The position numbers and the translations under genes were made by a program. The notes below the pieces were generated by a model, which made no database searches, was not told the DNA's origin, and saw nothing but the letters and a program-made list of their open reading frames with translations. A stretch of 64,000 nt of DNA, taken from positions 62,001-126,000 of the forward strand of contig BBMW01000005.1 of NCBI GenBank assembly GCA_000759755.1, in the 5' to 3' direction. This stretch comes from Citrobacter werkmanii NBRC 105721. GTDB taxonomy: Bacteria; Pseudomonadota; Gammaproteobacteria; Enterobacterales; Enterobacteriaceae. Below, in pieces: positions 47,227 through 57,000 of the stretch. Position 1 is the stretch's first letter, and each line of letters opens with the position of its first letter.

Positions 47227-47409
47227 ATGACCTGTCTGATTGCAATGCTACAGCGGCAAGTACTAAACGCTGATTCGCTACCCACCGACCCGGTTCCTGT
47301 TCCCGATCCGCTACCTCGTCCGCAGCCTATGCCGGATCCGCCACCGGATGAAGAGCCGATTAAATTGTCGCATCGCGAGCGCAGATCTGCGAGGATACGC
47401 GCCTGCTGA
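47227..47409 (+). CDS. Small proline-rich protein between fnrS and dbpA
   Basis: A 60-aa reading frame with a near-ideal GGAGG Shine-Dalgarno 7 nt before its ATG. The centre is a run of alternating prolines (about residues 20-43, 'PVPVPDPLPRP', 'PMPDPPPDEEP') followed by a basic tail 'LSHRERRSARIR'. No domain or signal peptide is recognised. A PPP stretch would make translation depend on EF-P. The good initiation region argues that it is real; the function is unknown. Confidence 0.6.
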   Translation: MTCLIAMLQRQVLNADSLPTDPVPVPDPLPRPQPMPDPPPDEEPIKLSHRERRSARIRAC

Positions 47410-47437
47410 ATGTGAGTTTTTACCGCGAGATTAAATT

Positions 47438-48811
47438 GTGACCGCTTTTTCGACCCTGAATGTTTTACCTGCCGCCCAACTCGAGAACCTCAACGAGCTG
47501 GGCTACCTTGAAATGACGCCTGTTCAGGCTGCTGCGTTACCGGCAATCCTGGCGGGGAGAGATGTTCGCGTGCAGGCTAAAACCGGCAGTGGCAAAACGG
47601 CTGCTTTTGGTCTTGGATTGTTGCAGCATATTGATGCCGCGCTGTTTCAGACGCAGTCTCTGGTGCTGTGCCCAACGCGTGAGCTTGCCGACCAGGTGGC
47701 AGGGGAACTGCGTCGTTTAGCGCGCTTTCTGCCAAATACCAAGATCTTAACCCTGTGCGGCGGGCAGCCCTTTGGCGCACAGCGTGACTCCCTACAACAT
47801 GCGCCACATATTATTGTCGCCACGCCGGGGCGTTTACTTGACCACCTGCAAAAGGGCACCGTTTCTCTGGACGCTCTGAATACGCTGGTGATGGATGAAG
47901 CCGACCGCATGCTGGATATGGGCTTTAGCGATGCGATTGATGAGGTGATTCGCTTTGCACCAGCATCACGTCAGACGTTACTGTTTTCTGCGACCTGGCC
48001 GGAGGCGATTGCCGCCATCAGCGGTCGGGTACAGAAAGATCCGCTCACGATCGAAATTGATACGGTGGATGCGCTGCCGGCGATTGAACAGCAATTTTTT
48101 GAAACGTCCAGCCACGGTAAAATCCCGCTACTGCAAAAATTGCTCAGTCAGCATCAGCCCGCATCCTGCGTGGTTTTTTGTAATACCAAAAAAGATTGCC
48201 AGGCCGTTTGCGACGCACTGAATGCGGCAGGGCAAAGCGCACTCTCGTTGCATGGTGATCTTGAACAGCGCGATCGCGATCAGACGCTGGTACGTTTTGC
48301 CAACGGTAGCGCACGTGTACTGGTTGCTACCGATGTGGCCGCGCGTGGTCTGGATATCAAGTCGTTGGAACTGGTGGTTAACTTCGAGCTGGCGTGGGAT
48401 CCTGAAGTCCATGTCCATCGTATTGGACGTACTGCTCGCGCTGGTAACAGCGGTCTGGCGATTAGTTTCTGCGCGCCGGAAGAAGCGCAACGTGCCAATA
48501 TCCTGGCTGAAATGCTGCAACTCAAACTGAACTGGTTGCCTGCGCCAGGCAATGGTTCAATCCTGCCGCTGGAAGCTGAGATGGCTACGTTGTGCATTGA
48601 TGGCGGTAAAAAGGCTAAAATGCGTCCCGGCGATGTTCTCGGCGCTCTGACCGGCGACATTGGTCTGGATGGGGCTGATATCGGCAAAATCGCCGTCCAT
48701 CCGGCGCATGTCTATGTCGCAGTACGCCAGACTGTGGCGCATAAGGCATGGAAAAAATTGCAAAACGGAAAGATTAAAGGCAAGACCTGCCGCGTTCGTT
48801 TATTGAAATAA
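47438..48811 (+). CDS. dbpA: ATP-dependent RNA helicase DbpA
   Basis: A 457-aa DEAD-box helicase. Motifs: Q ('MTPVQAAALP'), I 'AKTGSGKT', Ia 'PTRELADQ', II 'MDEADRML', III 'SAT', V 'ATDVAARGLDI', VI 'HRIGRTARAG'. The C-terminal DbpA RNA-binding domain ('MRPGDVLGALTGDIGLDGADIGKI') recognises hairpin 92 of 23S rRNA in 50S assembly. The start is a GTG at 47438, as in E. coli. Confidence 0.96.
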   Translation: MTAFSTLNVLPAAQLENLNELGYLEMTPVQAAALPAILAGRDVRVQAKTGSGKTAAFGLGLLQHIDAALFQTQSLVLCPTRELADQVAGELRRLARFLPNTKILTLCGGQPFGAQRDSLQHAPHIIVATPGRLLDHLQKGTVSLDALNTLVMDEADRMLDMGFSDAIDEVIRFAPASRQTLLFSATWPEAIAAISGRVQKDPLTIEIDTVDALPAIEQQFFETSSHGKIPLLQKLLSQHQPASCVVFCNTKKDCQAVCDALNAAGQSALSLHGDLEQRDRDQTLVRFANGSARVLVATDVAARGLDIKSLELVVNFELAWDPEVHVHRIGRTARAGNSGLAISFCAPEEAQRANILAEMLQLKLNWLPAPGNGSILPLEAEMATLCIDGGKKAKMRPGDVLGALTGDIGLDGADIGKIAVHPAHVYVAVRQTVAHKAWKKLQNGKIKGKTCRVRLLK

Positions 48812-48820
48812 ATGCGCGTT

Positions 48821-48840
48821 GGAGCGCCCGATGGCGCTCC
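48821..48840. terminator. Hairpin between convergent dbpA and ttcA
   Basis: GGAGCGCC-CGAT-GGCGCTCC, a perfect 8-bp GC-rich stem 9 nt after the dbpA stop. There is no long T tract on either side. Confidence 0.55.
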
Positions 48841-48859
48841 GCTTATCTGGCATGATAAG

Positions 48860-49795
48860 TTACTTCACTTCCACAACGTTCAGGCGCAACTCATCCAGTT
48901 GGGTATCATCCTCTTCTGGCTGCCAGCCCGCGGGTTGCAGCGGGATCTCTTCGCGGTCAAACGCTAAATCACCACCGTCCACAACTTCTGAGCCGTGTTT
49001 AATGCCTTTAAAATCGAACAGATTGATATCACTCAAATGAGAAGGTACAACGTTCTGCATTGCGCTGAACATGGTTTCAATGCGGCCTGGATAGCGTTTG
49101 TCCCAGTCGCGTAGCATGTCGGCGATGACCTGACGTTGCAGGTTAGGCTGTGAGCCACACAGGTTACACGGAATAATCGGGAAACCTTTCGCTTCAGAGA
49201 AACGCTCAATATCTTTCTCACGGCAGTAGGCCAGTGGACGGATCACGATGTGCTTACCATCATCACTCATCAGCTTCGGCGGCATACCTTTCATTTTCCC
49301 GCCGTAGAACATGTTTAAAAACAGTGTTTGCAGGATGTCATCACGATGGTGGCCGAGCGCAATCTTGGTGGCGCCTAACTCGGTTGCCGTGCGGTACAGA
49401 ATGCCGCGACGCAGGCGAGAGCAGAGCGAGCAGGTCGTTTTACCTTCAGGAATTTTATCTTTGACGATCCCGTAGGTATTTTCTTCGACGATTTTATACT
49501 CAACGCCCAACTGTTGCAGATACTCCGGCAGAATATGCTCCGGGAAGCCAGGTTGTTTCTGATCGAGGTTAACCGCAACTAAGGAAAAACTGATCGGCGC
49601 GCTTTGCTGCAAATTACGCAGGATCTCCAGCATGGTATAGCTGTCTTTCCCTCCGGAAAGGCACACCATAATGCGATCGCCGTCTTCGATCATATTGAAG
49701 TCGGCAATCGCTTCGCCCACGTTGCGACGCAGACGTTTTTGCAATTTGTTCAGGTTGTATTGTTCTTTCTTGCTAATATCTTGATTTTGCGACAT
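48860..49795 (-). CDS. ttcA: TtcA, tRNA 2-thiocytidine(32) synthetase
   Basis: A 311-aa PP-loop ATPase with '[14 protein letters not shown]' (PP-loop SGGKDS) and two CxxC pairs, '[12 protein letters not shown]' and '[10 protein letters not shown]', that bind an Fe-S cluster. It thiolates C32 of certain tRNAs. In E. coli K-12 the Rac prophage is inserted at this gene; here it is intact and followed directly by uspF, so the site is empty. Confidence 0.96.
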   Translation of the reverse strand: MSQNQDISKKEQYNLNKLQKRLRRNVGEAIADFNMIEDGDRIMVCLSGGKDSYTMLEILRNLQQSAPISFSLVAVNLDQKQPGFPEHILPEYLQQLGVEYKIVEENTYGIVKDKIPEGKTTCSLCSRLRRGILYRTATELGATKIALGHHRDDILQTLFLNMFYGGKMKGMPPKLMSDDGKHIVIRPLAYCREKDIERFSEAKGFPIIPCNLCGSQPNLQRQVIADMLRDWDKRYPGRIETMFSAMQNVVPSHLSDINLFDFKGIKHGSEVVDGGDLAFDREEIPLQPAGWQPEEDDTQLDELRLNVVEVK

Positions 49796-49956
49796 TTAAT
49801 AGAGGCTCAATTCATATTGTGGCATCAGAAGAGTATGCATCACGCCGGATAGTCCGGCAAAAGAAGTCTGATATAAAAACTGTGGCGTGTATGGTACGGA
49901 TAAGCGGGAAAAATGTCAGCACATTTAGGACAGGAATCGTGGGGTATGAAGGGGAA

Positions 49957-49984
49957 AACAAAAAGCCCGCCACGATGTGCGGGC
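49957..49984 (-). terminator. Terminator of uspF
   Basis: On the minus strand GCCCGC-8 nt-GCGGGC is followed by T5 and a further T-rich stretch, 9 nt after the uspF stop. Confidence 0.8.
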
Positions 49985-49992
49985 CAGACAGC

Positions 49993-50439
<447 letters not shown>

Positions 50440-50484
50440 TTAAGTATCCATCTAAAGCTTACCGCGTAATGGCACTTTATGTAC

Positions 50485-50500
50485 AATGACAAAGATCACA
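50485..50500 (-). promoter_or_regulatory. CRP/FNR-like site upstream of uspF
   Basis: On the minus strand TGTGA-TCTTTG-TCATT matches 8 of 10 consensus bases of a CRP site (TGTGA-N6-TCACA). Read by eye; FNR binding is a possible alternative. Confidence 0.45.
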
Positions 50501-50508
50501 TTTTGGCA

Positions 50509-50721
50509 TCACTTTATTTTGATTTCAGGGAATTTTCCTTTTATTACCCCATCATAAAATCGACCTTTAGAGACGACGCTCAGGAAATCACGAAAAATAC
50601 GGGCAGGAACATGCTGGTATTGCAGGGTAGACAATTGATGAAAGCGAATTTCAAGCGTGTGAGAGGATTCGTCATAACCGACGGATGCAATACGGGATGA
50701 TTTTACAGGGTGATGATTCAT
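50509..50721 (-). CDS. KTSC-domain small protein
   Basis: A 70-aa protein that matches the KTSC domain pattern: 'KSSRIASVGYDESSHTLEIRF', 'YQHVPARIFRDFLSVVSKGRFYDGVIKGKF'. A GAGG Shine-Dalgarno precedes the ATG at 50721. The domain is often found beside or fused to RNA- or DNA-modifying functions, with no proven activity. It lies between uspF and ompN on the same strand. Confidence 0.75.
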   Translation of the reverse strand: MNHHPVKSSRIASVGYDESSHTLEIRFHQLSTLQYQHVPARIFRDFLSVVSKGRFYDGVIKGKFPEIKIK

Positions 50722-50835
50722 TGCAGGTATCCTCTACTACAGGTCTTTATGCAATATATCATCTATCAGGGATGTGTTTTGAAGCAACAGATATAATGTT
50801 TTGATCTGGATAAAACAGAATTGCGATAACAGAAA

Positions 50836-50860
50836 GAAAGCCCGCCGTTGCCGGCGGGCT
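50836..50860 (-). terminator. Terminator of ompN
   Basis: On the minus strand a 9-bp GC-rich stem (AGCCCGCCG/CGGCGGGCT) is followed by TTCTTTCTG, 8 nt after the porin stop codon. Confidence 0.78.
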
Positions 50861-50867
50861 GACAAAA

Positions 50868-52022
50868 TTAGAACTGGTAAACCATACCCAGAGCTACAGT
50901 GTCATCGGTAGAGATGTCATTGCCAGCATAGAAGCTGTCGTCTTCGTCCAGCAGGTTGATTTTGTAATCAACATAGGTGGAGAAGTTTTTGTTGAAGAAG
51001 TAAGTAGCACCAACGGAAGCATATTTAACCAGATCTTTATCGCCAGTAGTTCCAGCAGGGCTTGCAGCATTACCAGGCATATTCAGATCTTTACCCTTAG
51101 ACATCAGGAAAGACACTTCCGGACGCAGACCGAAATCGAATTGGTATTGCGCAGTAACTTCAAAGTTCTGAGTTTTGTTGGCAATAGTGTAATCACTACC
51201 GTTAGAGCCGCCGTACGGGGTCATATTACGGGTTTCGGAGTACATGGTTGCCAGGTAGATGTTATTCGCATCGTATTTCAGGCCAGCAGTCCACGCGTCA
51301 GCTTTATCGCCGCCTGCGGTAGAATGGTTCACCTGCTCGTTGGTACGGTCAGAAGAGGTATAGGCAGCACCGAAGCTTACGCCCATACCCAGATCGTAGG
51401 TAGAGGAGATACCGAAACCGTCACCGTTGGAATTCTTCACATTACGGTCGCCACCGTTATTGGTGCCTTCCTGCTCGTTGGTAACCTGATTTTCGTTGGC
51501 ACCCTGGTACTGCAGCGCAACGTTCAGACCGTCAACCAGACCGAAGAAGTCGGTGTTACGGTAGGTCGCTACGCCGTTCGCACGACCGGTCATGAAGTTA
51601 TCCGCTTTGGTGTAGGAGTCACCGCCGAATTCTGGCAGCATATCGGTCCAGGCTTCTACGTCGTACAGTACGCCGTAGTTACGACCGTAGTCAAATGAGC
51701 CATAGTCACCAACTTTAATACCTGCGAAGGCCAGACGAGTCCAGGAGTTACCTTTATCATTTTCTGTGGTATTAGCCTGCACCTGATATTCCCACTGGCC
51801 ATAGCCGGTGATCATATCGTTAACCTGGGTTTCGCCTTTGAAGCCCATACGCATATAAGTCTGATCGCCATCGCTGTTCGCGTCGTCAGAGAAGTAATGC
51901 AGACCGTCTACTTTGCCATACAGGTCTAATTTGTTGCCGTCTTTATTATAAACTTCAGCAGCGTGAGCCGCGCCTGCAGCCAGCAGGGCAGGAATTACGA
52001 GAGCCAGTACTTTTCTGTTCAT
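50868..52022 (-). CDS. ompN: General porin of the OmpC/OmpF family, OmpN
   Basis: A 384-aa trimeric porin. Signal peptide of 21 aa ('…[22 protein letters not shown]'), the constriction-loop L3 segment containing 'LPEFGGDS', and terminal 'VALGMVYQF' with Phe for BAM recognition. The position between uspF and nifJ, divergent from MicC, is that of E. coli ompN. The surface loops, which contain Asn/Gly-rich inserts, are expected to differ among strains. Expression is usually low in E. coli. Confidence 0.92.
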   Translation of the reverse strand: MNRKVLALVIPALLAAGAAHAAEVYNKDGNKLDLYGKVDGLHYFSDDANSDGDQTYMRMGFKGETQVNDMITGYGQWEYQVQANTTENDKGNSWTRLAFAGIKVGDYGSFDYGRNYGVLYDVEAWTDMLPEFGGDSYTKADNFMTGRANGVATYRNTDFFGLVDGLNVALQYQGANENQVTNEQEGTNNGGDRNVKNSNGDGFGISSTYDLGMGVSFGAAYTSSDRTNEQVNHSTAGGDKADAWTAGLKYDANNIYLATMYSETRNMTPYGGSNGSDYTIANKTQNFEVTAQYQFDFGLRPEVSFLMSKGKDLNMPGNAASPAGTTGDKDLVKYASVGATYFFNKNFSTYVDYKINLLDEDDSFYAGNDISTDDTVALGMVYQF

Positions 52023-52249
52023 TGAAATAATCCTTTAGTTTTTTTATTTAACCTGTGACTACCCATGTAGGGAGTAAAAGCATGCTAAAGGAGAAGTTCC
52101 GTAAAGAGATAAATATGAATTGTTACGTCTTAAGTAAAACCTTAAATAAATAATTCCACAGAAACAGTGATAATTTCAATGAATGTGTTTATTAAAAATA
52201 TATAAAATAAAAATTATACAAGTGAATTTTGTTGAGCTATTCTGCGCGT

Positions 52250-52360
52250 GTTATATGCCTTTATTGTCACGTTTTATTTTTTCGTTGACGTATTGATAGC
52301 CAATATTAATTAGCCAGCGAATAAATTGACAAGCCCGAACAACTGTTCGGGCTTTTTTTT
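52250..52360 (+). ncRNA. micC: MicC small RNA
   Basis: About 111 nt, divergent from ompN. The 5' 21 nt (starting GTTATATGCCTTTATTGTCA) are identical to E. coli MicC, the part that pairs with the ompC leader. The middle differs from E. coli. It ends in a strong terminator GCCCGAAC-AACT-GTTCGGGC-T8. A -10 TATTCT lies at 52238-52243. MicC with Hfq blocks ompC translation. The terminator also lies just beyond the nifJ stop on the other strand. Confidence 0.93.
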
Positions 52361-52389
52361 CGTTCCACTTTAACGCTGAGCTAAGCGTA

Positions 52390-55300
52390 TTACTCGGTTC
52401 CGCTCTTTTCCGCTTTACCTGCCAGTTGCGCCAGGAAATCGTAGCGTTTTTGCAGATCGGCTGTTGCGTCTTTCCACAGCTGTTCAGCGACTTCAGGCTG
52501 TTGGGCATTTAAGCGGCGGAAGCGCTGCTCGTTAAGTAAAGTTTCAGCCAGTGCATCTGACGGCGGGCGAGAATCCAGCGCCAACGGCAGTTTACCTTCG
52601 TCAGCACGACGCGGATCAAAGCGATACAGCGGCCAGAATCCGGTTGCCGTGAGCTGACGCATCTGATCGTGGCTCAACGCGAGATCATAACCATGCTCCT
52701 CGCAAGGGCTATACGCGATAATCAGCGACGGCCCCGGATAGGATTCCGCTTCCTGAATAGCTTTCACCGTCTGGTTCAACTGGGCACCCAGGGAAATCTG
52801 CGCGACATAAACATGCCCGTACATCATCATACTGACACCAAGATCTTTACGAGCCTTACGTTTGCCGTGCTCCCCAAATTTAGTGACAGCCCCAAGAGGC
52901 GTGGCTTTTGATGCTTGTCCGCCCGTGTTGGAGTAACACTGGGTATCCAGCACCAGAATATTGACGTTCTCGGTCAGACTCAGGACGTGATCCAGCCCGC
53001 CGAAGCCAATATCGTAGGCCCAGCCATCACCGCCAATCAGCCAGATGGATTTCTCAACCAGCGCGTCGGCATCGGTTAACAACTGCTGTGCGCCTTCGAC
53101 ATCTTTCAGGTGCTGGCGCAGGGCCGCTACTTGCTCACGACGAACCTCCGGCGTGGCTTCTGCATGCAGCGCGTCATTCAGTTCAGCCGGGATGTTATCG
53201 GCAAACTGCTCCAGCAGACGCATAACGCGCACTCGGTGTTGATCCACCGTCAGACGGAAGCCCAGGCCAAACTCGGCGTTATCTTCAAACAGCGAGTTTG
53301 CCCATGCTGGCCCACGCCCATTGGCGTCTGTGGTGTAGGGCGTTGAGGGCAGGTTACCGCCATAAATTGATGAACACCCGGTGGCATTCGCAATCAACAT
53401 CCGGTCACCGTACAGCTGAGTGAGTAGTTTGATATACGGCGTTTCACCACAGCCAGAGCAGGCGCCGGAATATTCAAATAACGGCGTAATCAGCTGCGAG
53501 GTGCGAATATCAATACGTTCCAGTTTGGTGCGATCAATTTCCGGCAGATCGAGGAAGAAGTCATAGTTAACTTTTTCTTCTTCAACATGCTCAAGGCGCG
53601 ACATCATATTGATGGCCTTGATTTCTGGATTTTGACGATCTTTCGCCGGGCACACTTCGACGCACAGATTACAACCGGTGCAATCCTCTGGCGCGACCTG
53701 CAGAACATATTTCTGACCACGCATATCGCGTGATTTCACATCCAGAGAGTGCAGGCTGGCAGGGGCGTTTTCCATCGCTTCTGGGGAAACCACTTTGGCG
53801 CGGATTGCCGAGTGCGGGCAAGCGGCAACGCAGTGGTTACATTGCGTACACAGCTCTTCTTTCCAGATGGGGATCTCTTCGGCGATATTACGTTTTTCCC
53901 AACGCGTGGTGCCCATTGGCCAGGTACCGTCTGGCGGCAGCGCGGAAACGGGAAGCGCATCACCCAGACCGGCGAGCATTGCTGCGGTGACGGTTTTCAC
54001 GAAATCTGGTGCGGCATCAGAAACCACCGGTGGGCGGTTGGCGCTATGCGGATCAACCGGCTGCAGGACCACTTCGGCGACGGATTCACGCGCCAGAGCC
54101 AATGCCTGCCAGTTACGTTCGACCAGATCCTGTCCTTTACTGCTGTAGCTTTTCGCAATCGCACCCTGCAATTCGATCAACGCGCTGTCGCCGGGTAAGA
54201 TTTGCGTCAGGTGGAAGAACGCCATTTGCATCACGGTGTTTATACGCGCCGCCAGACCACACTCACGGGCGATTTTGGCCGCATTAATGACGTAGAAACG
54301 GGCTTTCTTTTGATTCAGTACAGCCTGAACTTCCTGCGGCAAACGCGACCAGACTTCATCCACGTTATACGGGGTATTAAGCAGGAAGATACCGCCTGGT
54401 TTCAGGCGCTCGGCCATTTGATACTTATCGATAAATTGCAACTGGTGGCAGCCGACAAAATCGGCTTGTGAAACCAGATACGCTGAGCGAATGGGATGTT
54501 CGCTGACGCGCAGGTGGGAAACGGTCAGGCCGCCTGCTTTTTTCGAGTCATAGACGAAATAACCCTGCGCATACCACGGCGTAGAGTTACCGATAATCTT
54601 GATATTGTTTTTGGTGGCCGACACGCTGCCATCGCTACCCAGGCCGTAAAACAGCGCTTCGAGCTTAGCGGTGCCGGGCAGGGTGTTTTCTGGCAAAGGC
54701 AATGACAGGTTGGTGACATCATCATAGATACCGACCGTGAAGCGTGGTTTTGGTTTCGCGCTATTCAGCTCATTAAAGACCGCCATGACGCAGTCGGGTC
54801 CAAACTCTTTGGACGAAAGACCATAGCGTCCGCCAATCACTCGCGGTAAGGTTTCTCGCGCGCCGCAGTTAAACGCTTCCGCCAGTGCGGTCATGACATC
54901 CAGGTATAATGGTTCTGCCTGCGCGCCGGGTTCTTTGGTGCGATCCAGAACGGCGATGCTCCGTACGGTTTCCGGCAGGGCGCGCAGCAAATGTCTGGCA
55001 GAGAATGGGCGGAACAGGCGCACTTTCAGCACGCCAACTTTCTCGCCGCGAGCCAGCAGTTCTTCGACGACTTCTTCACAGGTGCCAATCGCCGAGCCCA
55101 TCAAAATAATGACGCGTTCTGCCTGCGGATGGCCGTAATATTCAAATGGCTGGTACTGGCGACCCGTTGCTGCGGCGAAGTCGTTCATCGCCTGTTCTAC
55201 ATGATCGTAAACCGCGTTGTACCACGGGTTGGTCGCTTCGCGTGACTGGAAGTAGGTGTCCGGATTCGCTGATGTACCGCGGATAACCGGATGCTCTGGA

Positions 55301-55914
55301 TTTAGCGCCCGAGCGCGGTGAGCATCGATCTCCGCCTGAGGCATCAGTCCGAGGATCGTGTCATCGGCCAGCGGCACAATTTTGTTGATCTCATGCGATG
55401 TACGGAAACCATCAAAGAAATGAATAAACGGGACCCGGCTTTTGAGGGTGGCCATTTGCGAAATTAGCGCAAAGTCCTGTGCTTCCTGAACACTGCTGGC
55501 GCACAGCATCGCGCATCCCGTCTGACGTACCGCCATCACGTCGGAATGATCGCCAAAGATCGATAACGCGTGAGTCGCAATCGTACGTGCCGCAACGTGC
55601 AGTACAAACGGGGTCAACTGACCGGCCAGTTTGTACAGCGTTGGGATCATGAGTAACAGGCCCTGCGATGAGGTAAAGGACGTAGAGAGCGCACCGGTCT
55701 GCAACGCGCCGTGAACGGTCGCAATCGCACCGCCTTCTGACTGCATTTCTACGACGCGAGGAGTATCCCCCCATACGTTTTTCAGCCCATTTCCAGCCCA
55801 GGCATCCGCCTGTTCAGCCATCGTCGAACTGGGCGTAATCGGGTAGATGGCGATAACTTCGCTGGTACGAAATGCGACCGAAGCAACCGCACCATTACCG
55901 TCAATTGTTTGCAT
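52390..55914 (-). CDS. nifJ: Pyruvate:flavodoxin/ferredoxin oxidoreductase (NifJ/YdbK)
   Basis: A 1174-aa single-chain PFOR. In order: pyrimidine-binding domain I ('GAVASVAFRTSEVIAIYPITPSSTMAE'), domain II, the EKR gamma-like domain, a 2x[4Fe-4S] ferredoxin domain ('CTQCNHCVAACPHSAIRAK' and 'CTGCNLCVEVCPAKD') and a TPP-binding domain with 'YSGACSGCGETPY', 'GGDGWAYDIGFGG' and 'QCYSNTGGQASKATP'. It oxidises pyruvate to acetyl-CoA and reduces flavodoxin or ferredoxin. It is close to E. coli YdbK, which works under oxidative stress. The gene is full-length, with no frameshift. Confidence 0.96.
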   Translation of the reverse strand: MQTIDGNGAVASVAFRTSEVIAIYPITPSSTMAEQADAWAGNGLKNVWGDTPRVVEMQSEGGAIATVHGALQTGALSTSFTSSQGLLLMIPTLYKLAGQLTPFVLHVAARTIATHALSIFGDHSDVMAVRQTGCAMLCASSVQEAQDFALISQMATLKSRVPFIHFFDGFRTSHEINKIVPLADDTILGLMPQAEIDAHRARALNPEHPVIRGTSANPDTYFQSREATNPWYNAVYDHVEQAMNDFAAATGRQYQPFEYYGHPQAERVIILMGSAIGTCEEVVEELLARGEKVGVLKVRLFRPFSARHLLRALPETVRSIAVLDRTKEPGAQAEPLYLDVMTALAEAFNCGARETLPRVIGGRYGLSSKEFGPDCVMAVFNELNSAKPKPRFTVGIYDDVTNLSLPLPENTLPGTAKLEALFYGLGSDGSVSATKNNIKIIGNSTPWYAQGYFVYDSKKAGGLTVSHLRVSEHPIRSAYLVSQADFVGCHQLQFIDKYQMAERLKPGGIFLLNTPYNVDEVWSRLPQEVQAVLNQKKARFYVINAAKIARECGLAARINTVMQMAFFHLTQILPGDSALIELQGAIAKSYSSKGQDLVERNWQALALARESVAEVVLQPVDPHSANRPPVVSDAAPDFVKTVTAAMLAGLGDALPVSALPPDGTWPMGTTRWEKRNIAEEIPIWKEELCTQCNHCVAACPHSAIRAKVVSPEAMENAPASLHSLDVKSRDMRGQKYVLQVAPEDCTGCNLCVEVCPAKDRQNPEIKAINMMSRLEHVEEEKVNYDFFLDLPEIDRTKLERIDIRTSQLITPLFEYSGACSGCGETPYIKLLTQLYGDRMLIANATGCSSIYGGNLPSTPYTTDANGRGPAWANSLFEDNAEFGLGFRLTVDQHRVRVMRLLEQFADNIPAELNDALHAEATPEVRREQVAALRQHLKDVEGAQQLLTDADALVEKSIWLIGGDGWAYDIGFGGLDHVLSLTENVNILVLDTQCYSNTGGQASKATPLGAVTKFGEHGKRKARKDLGVSMMMYGHVYVAQISLGAQLNQTVKAIQEAESYPGPSLIIAYSPCEEHGYDLALSHDQMRQLTATGFWPLYRFDPRRADEGKLPLALDSRPPSDALAETLLNEQRFRRLNAQQPEVAEQLWKDATADLQKRYDFLAQLAGKAEKSGTE

Positions 55915-56040
55915 ACTGACACCCTTACATTGCGCAAAAAGAGGGACTCGCGTAACAGCGGCGAATCCTGTAATTATCCTTCTATTTTAGCAAAAGCCAT
56001 TCAGGCGCATTTTCGCTTTTGTGTCCCTGGAATAAAGAGA

Positions 56041-56187
56041 ATGAATGATTTGATCAAAGGAGCAGGCAAAAAATTGCCAGAAAATGTAAACAGCGCGCAT
56101 AAATGCGTGGTTTGCCTCTCGACGGCAGTGTGTCTGCTGCCTATTATTTATGGCTGTGTCGTTTGGTTAATATTCAGAGGGGAGTAA
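56041..56187 (+). CDS. Candidate 48-aa single-TM small protein upstream of ydbJ
   Basis: A short reading frame ('MNDLIKGAGKKLPENVNSAH…') with one C-terminal hydrophobic helix ('CVVCLSTAVCLLPIIYGCVVWL') that would span the inner membrane. It stops 1 bp before the ydbJ ATG, and the GGGGAG in its last codons is the ydbJ Shine-Dalgarno, so it may couple translation. Its own Shine-Dalgarno (AAAGAG) is weak and I do not recognise a family. Tentative. Confidence 0.4.
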   Translation: MNDLIKGAGKKLPENVNSAHKCVVCLSTAVCLLPIIYGCVVWLIFRGE

Positions 56188-56188
56188 G

Positions 56189-56455
56189 ATGCGCGCAGCG
56201 TTTTGGGTAGGGTGTGCCGCGTTATTATTATCGGCGTGTAGCAGTGAACCTGTTCAGCAGGCAACCGCAGCACATGTCGCACCGGGCATGAAGGCAGCAA
56301 TGTCCAGTTCCGGAGAGGCAAATTGCGCCATGATTGGTGGTTCGCTCTCCGTGGCCCGTCAACTGGATGGCTCAGCCATCGGGATGTGTGCGCTACCCAA
56401 CGGCAAACGCTGTAGTGAACAGTCGCTTGCCGCCGGAAGCTGCGGGAGCTATTGA
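56189..56455 (+). CDS. ydbJ: DUF333-family lipoprotein YdbJ
   Basis: An 88-aa lipoprotein: signal peptide with lipobox LLSAC (Cys at residue 17) and a DUF333 (hemolysin-like) C-terminal part ('NCAMIGGSLSVARQLDGSAIGMCALPNGKRCSEQSL') with four cysteines. Matches E. coli YdbJ. Function unknown. It is convergent with hslJ, 13 bp apart. Confidence 0.9.
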   Translation: MRAAFWVGCAALLLSACSSEPVQQATAAHVAPGMKAAMSSSGEANCAMIGGSLSVARQLDGSAIGMCALPNGKRCSEQSLAAGSCGSY

Positions 56456-56468
56456 GCCACCGCGTTTA

Positions 56469-56888
56469 TTACATTAAATCCGCAAGTTTATACGTCAGCG
56501 TTTGTTCTGCCGTCGCCAGTGTCAACTGGTCAGCAGTCAAATCGACCTGTGCGCCTTGCTTAAACATTTCGCTGACGATGCCGTCGAGCGCGTTAAGCTG
56601 TGGATCGGCGCACATCATGCGGGTCATTGCCATATCTTTCACTTTCAACTCGCCGTCGGACAGCTTGCCCTGACCGTGGAATTGATTACACATCTTTCCC
56701 GATACCGTCATGTTTTCGCCAAAACTCAATTCGGGTGGGTTGTTGGCGACGGTAACAGCTTTACCATTCACGCTCTGCAAAACGAAACGGTGATGCTGTA
56801 ACTGGTCGCGATTGACGGAAACTTTTCCACTGTTCACACAGCCGGCCATCAGCGTGCTGAGGGCAATTAACGTGACAACTTTCTTCAT
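56469..56888 (-). CDS. hslJ: Heat-shock-inducible lipoprotein HslJ (META domain)
   Basis: A 139-aa outer-membrane lipoprotein with lipobox LMAGC (Cys17) and a META domain ('LSFGENMTVSGKMCNQFHGQGKL', 'MTRMMCADPQLN'). In E. coli it is heat-inducible and linked to novobiocin resistance. It follows ldhA on the same strand, 112 bp downstream, as in E. coli. Confidence 0.93.
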   Translation of the reverse strand: MKKVVTLIALSTLMAGCVNSGKVSVNRDQLQHHRFVLQSVNGKAVTVANNPPELSFGENMTVSGKMCNQFHGQGKLSDGELKVKDMAMTRMMCADPQLNALDGIVSEMFKQGAQVDLTADQLTLATAEQTLTYKLADLM

Positions 56889-56966
56889 TAAAATTCTCTA
56901 AGTTCGTGACCGGAATACATTTAATATAATAATGATACTGACTATTTTATCATCGGCAATTATCTG

Positions 56967-56994
56967 AAAATGCCCCCCTAAAGCCAGGGGGGCA
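56967..56994 (-). terminator. Terminator of ldhA
   Basis: On the minus strand a 9-bp G/C stem (TGCCCCCCT/AGGGGGGCA, loop of 6) is followed by TTTT, 7 nt after the ldhA stop. Confidence 0.8.
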
Positions 56995-57000
56995 CAAGGA

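Noticed and set aside
53749-54198. Long open frames antisense to nifJ
   Set aside because: They are the typical by-product of high-GC codon use in the nifJ coding strand and show no start signal or family.
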